64,000 nucleotides of DNA from Diphasiastrum complanatum (taxonomy: Eukaryota; Streptophyta; Lycopodiopsida; Lycopodiales; Lycopodiaceae): positions 48,433,688 through 48,497,687 of the forward strand of contig CM055105.1 in the NCBI GenBank assembly GCA_029204225.1. The letters are read 5' to 3'. The position numbers and the translations under genes are program-made. Below the pieces are notes generated by a model. It was not told where the DNA came from. It did no database searches and was given only the letters and a program-made list of their open reading frames with translations. Numbering within the stretch: position 1 is the first letter of the stretch; every line of letters begins with the position of its first letter. Below, piece by piece: positions 21,521 to 36,879 of the stretch.

Positions 21521-22990
21521 TTAAAGTTTCACGCTTGTCGAGATATGGTCTGATAGTTCGGCCTTGCCCGATAATTTGCTCAGCTTAACATGTGACTTCA
21601 GCGGTTGGTTGGGGTCCGATAATTCGGTGTTGATGACTCTCGATATGTCGGCCCCTTCAGGGAATGTTACGGACTTGATGTCATCTTTGCAGCTCGCCCA
21701 ACTTGCATCATTGTAGTGTTGCAGCATAAATTCATCTTTTGCTTTGTAGATCAGCCCCAAATTTTGGGTGCCTTTTAGATATTGTAGTATTCGTTTTGCC
21801 ATCAGCCAATGTGACATGCCAAAGTTAGAAGATAATTGACTCAATGAGTAGATAGAGAATGCCAGATCAGGTCTCATGCAAACCGTAAGATACATCAGAC
21901 TTCCGATCAGATTTTGATATGATATCTTCTTCATCTTCTGTCTCTCTTCATTTGTGCATGGACAATCATTCTTTGATAATTTGGCTCCGGCTATCATTGG
22001 TGTTGCTTTTTCTTTACAGTCGAACATTCGATATTGCTTCAATACTTTTTCTACATACTCTGATTGGTTCAGGTGCATGAGTCCTCTTATTTGATCTCTT
22101 TTGATTTGCAGCCCCAAACATTTTGTCGCTTCTCCCAGATCTGTGATCTTGTAGTTTGCAGATATCTGACTCTTCGTGTTGTTTATCAACATCAGACAAT
22201 TTTCTATCATCAGAGAGTCATCTACAAATATCGTCAGAATCACAAATTTTCTTTCTATTGTTTTTATATACACATTATAGTCAGGTAGTAGACCCTAGAG
22301 ACTTCAAAAGAATGTCAAGCTTTTGTACCAAGCTTGTGATGCCTGCTTGAGACTATAGATACATCGATGTAGCCGACACGCGTAGTCTCAATTGTTAGGG
22401 TCTTCGTATCCTTCAGGCTGCTTCATGCATATTTCTTCTTCTAGGTCTTCGTGGAGAACGACCATCTTTACATCGATCTAGTGTATCTCTAAATCTTGTT
22501 GTGTTGCATAAGCGAGGAGTAGTCGGATTCTGACCATCTTGACCATAGGTGAGTATGTATTGAAATAGTCGATACCATACCTCTGTGTTAAGCCCTTGAT
22601 GACAAGTCTGGCTTTGTATCTGACCTCAGCTTTCCTTTGTATACCCATTTGCAGTCGACGGTTTTCTTTCCTAGGAGAACTGGCTCAAGTGTTCACGTTT
22701 GATTTTGCTTCATTGATTTGATCTTCACTGACATTGCTTGCTTTCAAAATTTTCCCTCTGGACTCTAGATAGCTTCTTGATATGTTATTGGTTCTTCAGT
22801 GTAGCTACAATATTCGACATCTGTGTCTTCACTCCACTGAAGATTGTTGGTGTATCGGTCACGTTGTCTTCTGATTCTTGTCGACCTTCTTGGTCCGATT
22901 TGTCGTTGCTGATTTGTTTGTTCTTCGGTTTCTTCGTCAGGTTGATCTTTCCTGCTCTAGAGTATGTGGCTCAACATTCTGATTCAATGT
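21521..22990 (-). pseudogene. Ty1/copia pol relic (reverse transcriptase, start of RNase H)
   Basis: The best frame (22273-21521) encodes FVILTIFVDDSLMIENC, the copia F.DD active site being FVDD, then TDLGEATKCLGLQI, QYRMFDCKEKATPM, LIGSLMYLTVCMRPDLAF and the early RNase H block HYNDASWASC. Upstream on the same strand, in shifted frames to about 22990, are [29 protein letters not shown] and EEEICMKQPEGY, the N-terminal half of RT. After DASWASCKDD the protein diverges into LTR-like sequence with repeated TATCGG words, so RNase H is truncated. At least three frameshifts or stops separate the pieces. Gag, protease and integrase are absent. Confidence 0.85.
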
Positions 22991-23042
22991 TTGGGCACCG
23001 ACTTTTCGTCGAGCTTACTTCTCTTTTCTTTTGGTATGTGCA

Positions 23043-23631
23043 TGTGTAAAAGTCGCTCCTCAAGATCCTGCTTACAAGACAAACACAATGGAAAACACAC
23101 TATGGATAAACCACCCAACCAAGTAGAAGCAACCAATCAACTCTAGAAGCTTCACCCCCAAGCCAAGGAATAAGAAGCATGAAAGTAGAGTGAGAGTCTG
23201 GCAATAAATCAACCACAAATGTGTGTAGTAGGGCGAGTTTGGCCTCCTTATATAGAGCGTAGAGTGTGAGTCTAAATCAACCACAAATGTGTGTAATAGG
23301 ACGAGTTTGGCCTCCTTATATAGAGCCTAGAACCACATGTGCACATAGTCATGCAAGGTCCTAACTCCCCTATACATAGATTCATCTAGAATAGAGTCTC
23401 TATGCATGGATCCTCTATTCATGGATTGCTTTTGATAGCTCTACACATGCATACACTGTCTCAAATTTTGTACTAACTCCATTTAGTGTGTTCCGGGCCT
23501 CACAAGGATATTAGTTACTTTTGGGTTGCGTCCAGTATGACGTGGCATAACTAACAGTTTGTTTCATTGGAGTACCATGTATTCAAGTCTAGGAATATAC
23601 TGAATCCTATATATAGGACGTGGACATGACA
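23043..23631 (-). repeat. Ty3/gypsy LTR with duplicated TATA unit and adjoining polypurine tract
   Basis: On the minus strand a purine tract AAGAAGGGAAGA (about 23645-23632) is followed at 23631 by TGTCATGTCCACG, as at the internal/3' LTR junction of gypsy elements; the internal side reads like a polyprotein tail (FEDKTRLRREE). Within the LTR a 68-bp unit is tandemly duplicated (23206-23273 and 23274-23341, plus strand), and each unit contains CTATATAAGGAGGCC, so there are two TATA boxes. A related LTR lies at 34826-35321, sharing the start TGTCATG and the phrase GGTTTATCCA. The far end near 23043 (ACACA) is a guess. Confidence 0.6.
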
Positions 23632-23645
23632 TTCTTCCCTTCTTA

Positions 23646-25050
23646 ATCTGGTTTTGTCCTCAAAACATGAAAGAATTATAGGAACAGTTCCTTTAACTTT
23701 CAATATTAACCTAGAAAATCGTTATTCTTAGTATGACTTACTTATCAAGCAAGTACTCAGAGATACAGCTATTTTCCAACCATTTATCTCTGCTCTGCAG
23801 TACAAACTCTGGTTTGGAAAATAGACTAAGCGATAAATTTTTTCATCTGGTCCTCTATAAGTTGGTAACATCACCTTCATGTAAAACAGTTACATAAACA
23901 CTGAGTGAAATATTACCTAAGTTAAGAGATTAAAGTTAAAAAAATAACTAATAATTACAGTCTGAGATTATCCACAAATTCTGGTAGACAATTCAAAAAA
24001 AGCTTCTAGGTACAAATATCCTTAGAATCCAATTCTAAGATATGATAATTCATTCAACTAGAATCTCTAGGAGAATCATTAAGATATAGAATGATTAAAA
24101 CTCAATTATGAGTATCCTAGATATTTTTCTTGAGTTAAATGCCCATGTCTCTAGCATCAAATGCAAGAAAATAGCACCCATTCATCTTAATAGATTTGTC
24201 TATATCAAAAGAACTGTACACAAGCATCTACAGACCACAAACTAAAGCAGAATAGCATCCACTAGATTTTTTAAATTCTCCACAAGTAAAATAACTTATC
24301 TTGTGAGAATGTCTGTGAGATCCATAGGCTCTCAATAAAATACTAGAGTAAAGAGATTCAGAACACTGATATGAATTTGTACTCAATTAATAGATCAAGA
24401 ATCAATCGTCACACTTAAGAATAGTCACAATTCCTTATAATCCCCTCACAACAATTAAGTTTCTATTTATGATCCGTCAATCATAAATACTTAGATTCAT
24501 ATATCATAACTCTCTAGAATCCAAATCCATACTTAATCATTTAAGGATACTAGAGTATATGTCCAACATAACTCAGAAAAAGTAAAAATCTTTCCAACTA
24601 GGAAAATACTGGATTTTAGAAACATTCTCCAAACCGGATTCTTTGACAGAAGTGCTAGATATTCAAGCAGTTTTCCAATCCAATTTCCTCTAATAACATA
24701 ATTTCTTCCACTCAATCAACCCCTCTTTGATCCTAGTACTCAAACTAAGATTAGATTGATTCAATATATTCATTTCAGATTTAAATCCTGATCAAACTTA
24801 GTCCTATTCCGATCAAAATGGAATTAGTAACTTTTGACCTTTCACTGTACTACTTATAGATAATCATTCAAACTTCAAACATGTTCTAGTTCCCGGTTCA
24901 TTACATATGTTTGCGAATGGTCTCATATGACAATCCTCCTCTAGTGACATCCATTCTCTGATTTCTCATCATAGTGGATAGTTGTGACAGAGCTGGCAAC
25001 CATGGCCCGTTGGTTGGTTGGTTTCGTAATCCAAATATCAAGCCCGATTT
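23646..25050. other. Non-coding interior, probably of a deleted gypsy element
   Basis: About 1.4 kb between a polypurine tract/LTR on the left and gypsy protease-gag on the right, all in minus orientation. A complete element would have RT, RNase H and integrase here, but I find none; the sequence is AT-rich and full of stops with CTAGAATC/TTCTAGG words. Either the pol genes were deleted and replaced by other sequence, or the two flanks belong to different elements. Confidence 0.35.
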
Positions 25051-26888
25051 TCATAGTAGAATCACGATTATGAAGGGCAACTCGGTTCTGGCCCCAATCG
25101 CAAAGCAAACCCATGGTCTACCAAGTAGGACTCGGTAAGATTGGGGAGATTCATGTAAGTCTAATAGCACGTAGTCTAGAACAAATCTGACTCCAATTAT
25201 TTTGGTGTGCACTTCTTTGGCTAAATCTACAGGTCTTATACTGGATTGATCAGGTAGTCGAATCGTAAAAGGGACATCCATCATGTGTACAGTCCCCCAT
25301 GCGTCATAAAGTTTGGAAGTGATTATGTTGACTCCTAATCCTCCATCAATTATGGCTAATTCATCTAGTAATCCTTGATGCATGATTGGGATCATCACAT
25401 GTTTCACATCTTTCTCCCATCCCACTCCTACTTGACGTATTGGTTTTGATTCTTCAGCTCATCCCTCGAGTGTAGAGTTGGCAGGGGTTGGGACTGGTTC
25501 AACTTTGCTCATCCCATCTATATACGATTTCAATCCTTCCCATAGGATAGTGCCCACCATCTATAGTTAAATATCTTCTCGCAATAAATCGACTAGTGCA
25601 GCAATATGGTCTTTTTTCATCTCCTTTCTATGAAAAGAAATCTCCATACTAGAATGTTCTTGTGCATTTTGTCCATTCTCACAAATGAACTGCAACAATT
25701 TTTGATTCACTAGGGAATGGGGGGGTGTAGTAGACCTTCATTCATTATTGCCTCCATGTTGATCATTGTCAAGCTTTGGGGTTGTCTCCTTGGCTTGACC
25801 TAGGGCTTATGCTTCTTTTACCCACTCTTTCATGCATCTAAAATTGCCTTGCTCAATCATTGAATTGGGGTATTCTCCGATGTATAAAAAACCTGATGAA
25901 CCACTATCAGCTCCAATAATAGCTAAATTGGTTGGTGTCTTGTTTTGGCATTTTTGTGCAACTCCCATCTGAATAAACACCGATACAGCTGGTGTTTTGA
26001 GTGTTCCAACCAGTGCACTCATCAAATGAAGTGGGGTGGTAGCCTCTCCTTGCTTATCCTTTTGTAAAGGGCATGCTAGATATGGATGCCCCTATATCCA
26101 CAATCTCGGCAACGCGGTATGAAATTGCTCCCGGCTTGTTAGGGCACTCGACAATCTGTGATTCTCTTCACATCCATAACATTCTATGAGAGCTCTGAAT
26201 CAAGTACCACGAAGTTGATTGGCAAATATTGCTATCAACTCTCTACTTAGCCCATCAATAAAATGCACTGGGATATTTTTTTGTGCTTCGCCCTATTTAT
26301 GGCATGCGGCTTGGAATGAAACATATTTGTCTTGTCGTTGCAACTGTCTAATTCCCTTAGATAGTCTTGCCATGAACTAGGTTAGGATGCTATGGTGTGG
26401 GACACTATCATACTCGCAACTATTGCACAACCTCTTGATAAGGATTCATGTTTCTTATCTATATAAATTCACCCTAGTTGCAAGAAGAGATAAAAAAAAA
26501 AAACAAGTGGTTTGGGTGATAAATTCGACTTGCAAGATATCCCAGTTATCATAATTGTTCAGCTCTGGATTGATGTACCAATCATTCACAGTGTCAGTAA
26601 GGCACAAGTTAAAGTAACGTAATAACTCTTGTGGGCTATCACCTCCATAGGCTCTACACGCTTGGGTGTAGATTTGCAAGAATTGTCTAGGATCTCCCTT
26701 TTAATCAAACCTTGGTAGGTCAATCTTGGAAAATTTCTAGATGTGTGAGGAAAAAATGGCCTAGGATCATCCATCGTAGGCGGATCTATATCAACGTTTT
26801 CATTGGCTATCTCGATTGGCACATCTACGAACTCGTCCAGATCTTGATGATCCAGTGCGGGTTGCCTCCTACCGGATTTTAGGTGCAT
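25051..26888 (-). pseudogene. Ty3/gypsy gag, zinc knuckle and protease relic
   Basis: From 26888 down the minus strand: a gag segment with FPRLTYQGLIK, QIYTQACRAYGGDSPQELL and DTVNDWYINPELNNYDNW (retrotransposon gag fold); a zinc-knuckle remnant GHPYLACP near 26090; an unassigned block 25807-26025; and an aspartic protease (25051-25425) with LAIIDGGLGVNII, LPDQSSIRP and SYRVLLGRPW. The gag protein would form the particle and the protease would mature it. The active site reads DGG where the classical motif is DSG/DTG, as in the gypsy copy at 49206. Frameshifts separate the blocks. A leader and degraded primer site follow at 26890-27542. Confidence 0.8.
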
Positions 26889-27518
26889 ATACTAGAGTGG
26901 ATTTTGGAAATATTTTTGGTGTTTCACTTTTCAGATTTTCTCAATGTTTTTGCATATTTTTTTTAATGGAAATAACTAGATCAAAAATGAAATGAGAAGA
27001 GTGAATGAAAGAAAAATTGATAGTATAAAGTAGGATGCTGATAATCAATCAGATAAGATGCGTGACACCATTTTCAAGATTTCTAATCTAATGGCAAGTA
27101 TTAGACGTGAGTAATTAGTTTTACTCGTCAAACTATCTACTAACTAGAATTGATGATTAGAGACCATTGTCAGGAGGGCGAGTAAAAATGATCAGATGGT
27201 GAGTAAAAATTGATGAGTGAAAACATGATTAAGAAGTTTTAAGTCGTCGGGCCTTATGTAGATCTGATAATGTACCATGTAGTGTAAGAAGGGTGGCACA
27301 AGAGGTTTTTAAATTGACGGACGAGTAAAGAGAAATACGAGTAAAAAAAATTTAACTCATCATTCTATGGAATTGTAGACCAAAGCCTACCCTACTCATT
27401 GGTGAGTCGGCGAGTAAATTTTTTATAGAAAAACAAAGGGAAAAGAGGTAGGACGAGTGAAAGACATGTTGCAGAAAACTGAAAAAACAAACAAAAACAC
27501 TTCCTAAATAGTTTTAGC
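26889..27518 (-). other. Gypsy 5' leader with recurrent GAGTAAA words
   Basis: Non-coding sequence between the gag start and the primer-site-like sequence. Between 27100 and 27480 GAGTAAA/GACGAGTAAA and its complement TTTACTC recur about nine times at irregular spacing. This is unusual for random AT-rich DNA and could be a leader signal or the relic of a tandem repeat. Confidence 0.35.
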
Positions 27519-27542
27519 GTCGTCTCCCTAGCAACGAAGCCA
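27519..27542 (-). promoter_or_regulatory. Degraded tRNA-Asp-type primer-binding site
   Basis: The minus strand reads TGGCTTCGTTGCTAGGGAGA, close to TGGCGCCGTTGCCGGGGA, the common plant gypsy primer site complementary to the tRNA-Asp 3' end. Its position upstream of gag on the same strand fits. The 5' LTR should lie at higher coordinates, but I could not fix its ends. Confidence 0.4.
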
Positions 27543-28108
27543 AAGAAAGTCTCTTCTTTGTGCCTCCCTAAAGTATAACTTTAGAGGCTTAGAACGAGGT
27601 TTTAAGATCTATAATTGTGTGAGTCTCATGTGTAGTACAGCTTTCGATCCAATGGAGAGAAGGTAAAACTAGTTTAGAGATGTGAATCTAGGCAACTAAG
27701 GGTGTCACGAACCTTAGTTTGTGATCTAAACGTGGAATGGTGCCTAGATTGTTAGAATAACTCATATTTTGCTTTTCTTCTTGTTCTTCTCTTATATTTT
27801 TTTGGTTATCTAGGCAACAATGGTTGAAAGTTTTCTCCTCTCGAGGGAGGTGGCCAACATATTAAAACCTCCTACCTACCTATGGATCGTGATGATCATT
27901 TCTTATTGTGTGAAGATCTGACACATATTTTCTTAGAATGTGTGTTTTATGAATTTAGTTTTTTAAAAGTGGTGAATGCTTGATAATGATAAGTTTGAAT
28001 GTGTTAGCATGAATAACAAAGACAAAGCAAGCATTCAACATCCATAGTTAAATCACATACCAAGAAAATAGGAGGCCTTTACACAATGAAAGTATGAGGA
28101 GGATGAGA

Positions 28109-28111
<3 letters not shown>
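27543..28111. other. Possible 5' LTR of the minus-strand gypsy, unresolved
   Basis: About 570 bases lying where the 5' LTR of the gypsy relic should be. I see no clear TG...CA ends and no match to the LTR at 23043-23631, which argues that those two are not a pair. No gene is visible. Confidence 0.25.

Positions 28112-28161
<50 letters not shown>
28112..28161. repeat. (TC)n microsatellite
   Basis: A 50-bp pure TC run. Confidence 0.97.
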
Positions 28162-28164
<3 letters not shown>

Positions 28165-28630
28165 TAGCATCTAACTTTTCATTACCCCGTCTTGTTATAA
28201 AATGTTTATTTTTTTGGCACCACCGGTCAGACATCCCGACATATTGAGCCTCTTTTAATAAGTCTAAGTTTCACATGGTTCTCTTCCAATGATCAAGATC
28301 AACCCTGTTTTAATCCAAGGGATGGTAACATTGGCTTCCAATACAAGCCATCACGTGGTTCTTTCCACGATGCTTCACACGGTGACCTAATGAGGTAACC
28401 ATTGGCTATTTATACGTGACGTAATGGATTCTTTGTGATGATTATGACCCCTTTTCTGGCTCTTTAAAAAGTAGAAAACGTCACTGGGTTTTTTCTTTTC
28501 TAAATTGACAAAAAATAAACGCGCGTCAGTCTACCACGTGGCAATTCTTGACCGGTCCCAAAAAAAGTCAGACTGTAGATTATGGTTTATTAATGGCATG
28601 TGGAAAAGTCAAAGAATCCATTACGCAATG
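28162..28630. other. Spacer, nothing recognised
   Basis: About 470 bases with a mixed composition (several CACGTGG and GTGACG words) but no frame or repeat that I can name. Confidence 0.3.
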
Positions 28631-28753
28631 GAATGGGCCGGGCACAAGCCCTTCGGGCCCTAGCCTAAAAAAATTCTGGAAAACTTTACCGGGCCTCGCC
28701 TAAAAAAATTCTAAAAACTGAACCGGCAAAATGGCCTTGTGCCAGGCCCATTC
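28631..28753. repeat. Foldback/MITE-like inverted repeat with GGGCCGGGC
   Basis: GAATGGGCCGGGCACAAG on the left and CTTGTGCCAGGCCCATTC on the right are inverted, nearly perfect copies flanking about 85 bases. That interior contains two direct CCTAAAAAAATTCT blocks. GGGCCGGGC-type ends and subterminal words are characteristic of small non-autonomous plant hAT-like elements. No target duplication was clear, so the class is tentative. Confidence 0.55.
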
Positions 28754-28883
28754 TATAGTACAAAGCTAATAGCCAGTACCATTTCTTCTCTCTTCTTCTT
28801 CCTACTCTCATTTCCAATTCTATTTTACGTGCTTATCTCTTCTTTGACAGTGCCCATCTACACCATTCCGGATTACGGGCTAG

Positions 28884-28982
28884 GTATTGGTGATGCGGAG
28901 GTGGGCTACCGGCTGTAGCACTCCGAGCCGCTGGAGCGGCGAGGGTGGCTACAGCAGTAGCCCACCGTCGGATCACCAATAC
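28884..28982. repeat. 99-bp near-perfect hairpin
   Basis: The arms GTATTGGTGAT...GGTGGGCTAC..GCTGTAGC (28884-28919) and GCTACAGC..GTAGCCCACC...ATCACCAATAC (28948-28982) are inverted copies over about 35 bases with about four mismatches, closing a 28-base GC-rich loop. The right arm is itself nearly palindromic (GTGGCTACAGCAGTAGCCCAC). It could be a miniature foldback element or a transcribed hairpin such as a small-RNA precursor; the sequence alone cannot decide. Confidence 0.7.
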
Positions 28983-29243
28983 GAGACATAGTAGTTGTGA
29001 TCCAACGGTGCAGATTAATTGCGTTTTCAAATCTCTGCTATGGCTCATAACGTGGCTCTTCATATCCAACCGGATGATGCCATGTGTTCGATATGACTCC
29101 TCACAACTGCTATGTAAGAACTCTCACAAAATGCTTGGTTCTTTACGTTCTTGATTCATTAATAGCAATATTCTGCTGCGACCAACTGTAGTATGGTTTG
29201 CATACTTTTTATAAGCATTGGATCAGTGTTGATACACTAGTGC

Positions 29244-29575
29244 ATGAAGAGTCACTTTCATCTTACACTTCGATTTCATAGTCCATCGCTGCTGACAGCC
29301 GCTTGGCTCACACACAAAAAATATATATATACATCTTGTTTGTTTGTTGTTTCTCATACATTCATGAAATACAGTCCATCGCTGCTGCACGGCTCACACA
29401 ACGAAAAAAAAAAACTTCTTGTTTGTGGTTGTAGAGCGCGAGGCTGCCTCTCTAAGAGGAGCTACCTCTTATTTCATCACCACTGTGCATCGTTGTTGAC
29501 AGCCTCACGGCTCCAAAAAAAATTTACACATTTGGTAGAGTGTTGTAGCGCGAGGCTACCTCTCTATGAGTGACC
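29244..29575 (+). repeat. Diverged tandem repeat, about three units
   Basis: The phrases CATCGCTGCTGACAGCC / CATCGCTGCTGCACGGCTC / CATCGTTGTTGACAGCCTCACGGCTC, at 29283, 29371 and 29487, are each followed by an A-rich stretch and then TTGTTTGTGGTTGTAGAGCGCGAGGCTGCCTCTC-like sequence (best at 29420 and 29535). Spacing is about 90 to 115 bases. The reading frame through it is an artefact. Confidence 0.6.
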
Positions 29576-29730
29576 TCTGACCACCAATAGTGCCTTGATT
29601 CATCATCACTTTCCAGTTTGGAAATCGTTGTGTAGGCATACCATTTGGTTCACATTTTTTTACTACCAACACATATATTGATGAGCAACTGATCAATGAA
29701 GAGAGGCATATCTGACACAGCGATTCAATC

Positions 29731-30053
29731 GCTCTTCCATTGTCACTTTACTATCACATAATGCTCCCATTGTCACTTTACGATCACATAACGCTCTATC
29801 TCATACTAAGTAAATTTCTTGTTCAAGCAAATGACTAACTAAGCTTAAACTCTCGCTGCTCTGGAATGTTCCTTGCACTTTATACGTTCGGAATGAACTT
29901 CTACGTCTCATACATATTGCTTTGATTATCGTTCAAGTATACTTCGGTTTCAGCTACAACACCTCTAACATACCTAACTATCTATCATATAAGTGATTCT
30001 TGTCTAGCAATCACACTATCTATCATGTAAGTGATTCTTGTCTAGCAATCACA
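29731..30053. repeat. Two short tandem duplications
   Basis: First, CCATTGTCACTTTA.GATCACATAA.GCTC occurs twice at 29731-29795 (unit about 31 bp). Second, CTATCTATCAT.TAAGTGATTC is followed by TTGTCTAGCAATCACA twice, exactly 38 bases apart, at 29978-30053 with one mismatch. Both look like recent slippage or unequal-exchange events. Confidence 0.85.
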
Positions 30054-30229
30054 CTCCGATGGTAGATAGCACTCCTGCTTGCTCATAATAAAAGGGTTTT
30101 GCAAAGTGTACACATTGCTCATTATGTTTTTGATGACTCGCTTGTGATCTATCTTTCCTACTAATCGACACTCGATACTGTTTATTTTTTTTTGGTGTGC
30201 ATGAAGACTCAATATTTGTGGAAGTATTA

Positions 30230-30450
30230 TGGCATTTTCACAAGAAAACACATCCACCTCTATTCAGGTACGAGCCTTATCTATGTTTGATGAAGTCTCT
30301 TTATCGAGAAAAGGTAAACTTAGTAGCGTTACTATGGTTAACAAGCGGGTACATTATGATAGCAAGCTTTTTATGTCTCTCTCTTCGATCTTAGTGTGTA
30401 ACCTATCCAATACCTCATTCAAATTTGTATATTTGTATTCTCTACAATAA
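30230..30450 (+). other. Gag-leader-like frame MAFSQENTSTSIQ
   Basis: An ATG-initiated frame of 73 codons beginning MAFSQENTSTSIQVRALS. Its first 15 residues match the starts of frames at 55782 (MAASQEATSTTIQVR) and 36426 (MTSSHDSLMTTIQVG). Each ends the shared part at CAGGT, which could be a splice donor or simply coding. Downstream, the word GGCATGGATTTGCCCTAA recurs near all three. The family is probably a copia gag N-terminus, because the 36426 copy precedes a copia protease. I cannot name the protein. Confidence 0.35.
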
Positions 30451-34345
<3,895 letters not shown>

Positions 34346-34373
34346 TTATATATATATATATATATATATATAT
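34346..34373. repeat. (AT)n microsatellite
   Basis: About 14 TA units following a shorter TATATATATG run at 34331. Confidence 0.9.
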
Positions 34374-34524
34374 TTGGGAGCAAGTTTATTGCTTCACAGT
34401 TTTACTATATGGTACCATTTTTAGCCCACCCTAAAAAATACAAAAAAAATTGGTGGAAAGCCTTTGACTATTTTATTGTAATTATAGACTTTTAACTTGC
34501 AAAGGTCTCATTTTGTTGGTAGTG

Positions 34525-34739
<215 letters not shown>

Positions 34740-34825
34740 GGATGGTATGTAACTACAGTTTACTACATTTTATATACAGGTAATGTTGGGTATATAGTCT
34801 CATTAAGTTTCATACCTAAAGCGGG

Positions 34826-35321
34826 TACTATAAAGTCCTCACAACAGGATTCTAGTCTAAGCATATCATAAAAAGCAACAACACAAGGGAACAAGTGGTG
34901 GATAAACCAACCCAACCAAACCTAGATCGAACAGATCTAGCCCTCAAGCTATGGATCAATCAGAGTCATGGAAAGAGTTACACCAGCAACATGTAGCTAC
35001 CAATCACAAAATCAAGCATGCACTAGTGAGAGCCCAGCAGGTATACTTATAACCTCCAAGGCCCATGCACCACTAGTAGTGCACTGTGACACCTCACTGG
35101 ACACCTCTGTAGCCTATCTGGGCCACGTCATCCAATTTCCTAATGACTCACTGATAGACCCATACCAACTCCACCACCATGTGTTTAGGCCTACAACCAT
35201 TAATTACGACCATGTACAGATAAGGGCCCCAATTCCCTTATAGTCACAATTAACTTACGGGTTGTTGGTCTACCGGTCCCTAGCGTGGACACGCTGCCCG
35301 AGACTAGTCATGGGCATGACA
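34826..35321 (-). repeat. Solo-type Ty3/gypsy LTR, related to the LTR at 23043-23631
   Basis: On the minus strand it begins TGTCATGCCCATGAC at 35321. It ends near TGTTGTGAGGAC, and shares with the other LTR the start TGTCATG, the phrase GGTTGGGTTGGTTTATCCA and the final part. No internal gypsy sequence or primer site adjoins it on either side, so it is probably a solo LTR left by LTR-LTR recombination, though truncation is possible. Its ends are approximate and no target duplication was verified. Confidence 0.5.
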
Positions 35322-36425
35322 AGTACCTTGCTTTTTTTTTTCAAAAAAAAAAAAACCCTCGTGTTTACTTGAGGCAACTTTGATGGTTGAGATTGTTTAC
35401 ATGTCATCCTACGGCCAAGAATGGTTACCCTCTCTACAAGTTACCAAATGGATGTCACCACTTAGCCTTATCTCTTACGTGGAGCATAGGCTATTGCCTA
35501 TATAAGGGTGGCATACTCCCTGACTACCACCATTCTCCTTCTCTTCTCTCTTCCTCTCTTCTTTGTCAAAATGTGCTTGAGAGTACATCGCCCATCTACA
35601 AGCAAATCGGCAACGATTCAGCACATAATCGTCGGTAAGAGGTTTTATGCTTGTTACTTCATGGATATGGAAGCTGTGGTTATAGGCATATTTTCATTGA
35701 TTTTTTGCACACAATGGATCAATCCTTTTAACGCTGGAGCAATCCCTATGTTTGATTGGAAAATATTTCACACTTTGTTAATGATTTATTGATCTGTCCA
35801 TTGTTGGACCAGCGATGATAGCGCGCTGTTGAATGTGAAAAATCAGTTTGTTCTTGTATAAACAACTATGTATGAGTTGTAGATCATGCATAGCTATGTA
35901 TATTTGATGGGACAACAATGGAAAGCCACCTTATAGTGCACTTAAATGCTTGATAGCTTTGCTCTTTTCTAGTTTCATAACCATTATGTAATGTTTGGTA
36001 GTTTATCACTGATGGGCAACGATGAACCACCTATCTTTTTACTACATTCATCTTCTTTTCAAAGAAGATCCACATATTGAATGAATGTTGACAAAACAAA
36101 GTGTAATTTATGTCCTTTACAGCTTTAGTTGTGGCTCACTTTTGGATACTCGAGTCTTTGACTCTAATCCATTTGTTCTCAAAGTGTTTCGAAAACCAGC
36201 AAGAAAGATATGCACACGACAAGTACTCTTTTGACTGAAGTTAAAGCAAGGTGAATGTAATACTATGCTTCACAAGCTATCATAAGGCAAAATTGAGTAG
36301 GATTTTAAGGAACTTGTTTTGTGATGGTAACACTTTCTTTGGGCTTGCGAAAGCTTACTTCTATACAAAAAACCAGACTTTTTTTTTTGCATAAACCATT
36401 TTTCGTATAAAGAAAAAGACATTTC
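35322..36425 (+). other. Possible LTR or promoter region ahead of a copia gag leader
   Basis: It contains the TATA-like box CCTATATAAGGGTGG at about 35497, then a pyrimidine-rich stretch (CTTCTCTTCTCTCTTCCTC) and GCCCATCTACA. The same combination (pyrimidine tract then GCCCATCTACA) appears at 28785-28865. This looks like the transcription-start part of a retrotransposon LTR of the same family in both places. No ends are fixed and no gene is recognised. Confidence 0.3.
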
Positions 36426-36879
36426 ATGACCTCTTCACATGATTCACTCATGACAACTATTCAGGTTGGTGCTTCAAACGTATTTCGGTTGCTTCTATGC
36501 AAATGGCAAATTTGGCATCAATTCTTACTAAATGGGTTAGCATTATAAGATGCTAATAATGGAATTACATATGGCTTGCTTGAATTATGAAAGATAGGTT
36601 GGATTGAACTATTTCTAACTATTGTTCATGCTTTATAAAACATTGCGGGTTGAGATGCTCTTAAAAGCACATGGAGTTGTGCAAGAGCCACCACATTCAT
36701 AGGGATTGGAATGACATGGATTTGCCCTAATCCTATTGTGCCAATCAAGAAGTGGATGAATATTCATTGATGATCAATCATCAGAAAACACAAGATGACA
36801 ATATCTGGTTTTTTGATTCCAGAGCCACATGACCAGTCATATCGATTGCTTCCAGTCCTATACGCCTTATAGTACTAGA
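36426..36879 (+). pseudogene. Ty1/copia relic (element 0): gag leader and protease scrap
   Basis: It starts with a frame MTSSHDSLMTTIQVG at 36426. At 36790-36879 it carries a decayed protease segment whose DNA aligns with 41090-41160 of the intact neighbour, where the protein reads FLDSGATQHMTS; here the protease motif is damaged (DSRAT). The sequence stops exactly where the next element's LTR begins (TGTTGG at 36880), so the following element inserted into this one or recombined with it. Most of gag and all of integrase and RT are missing. Confidence 0.55.

Noticed and set aside
29244-30053. CRISPR-like array
   Set aside because: The repeats are diverged, unequal in spacing and in plant nuclear DNA; simple tandem duplication explains them.
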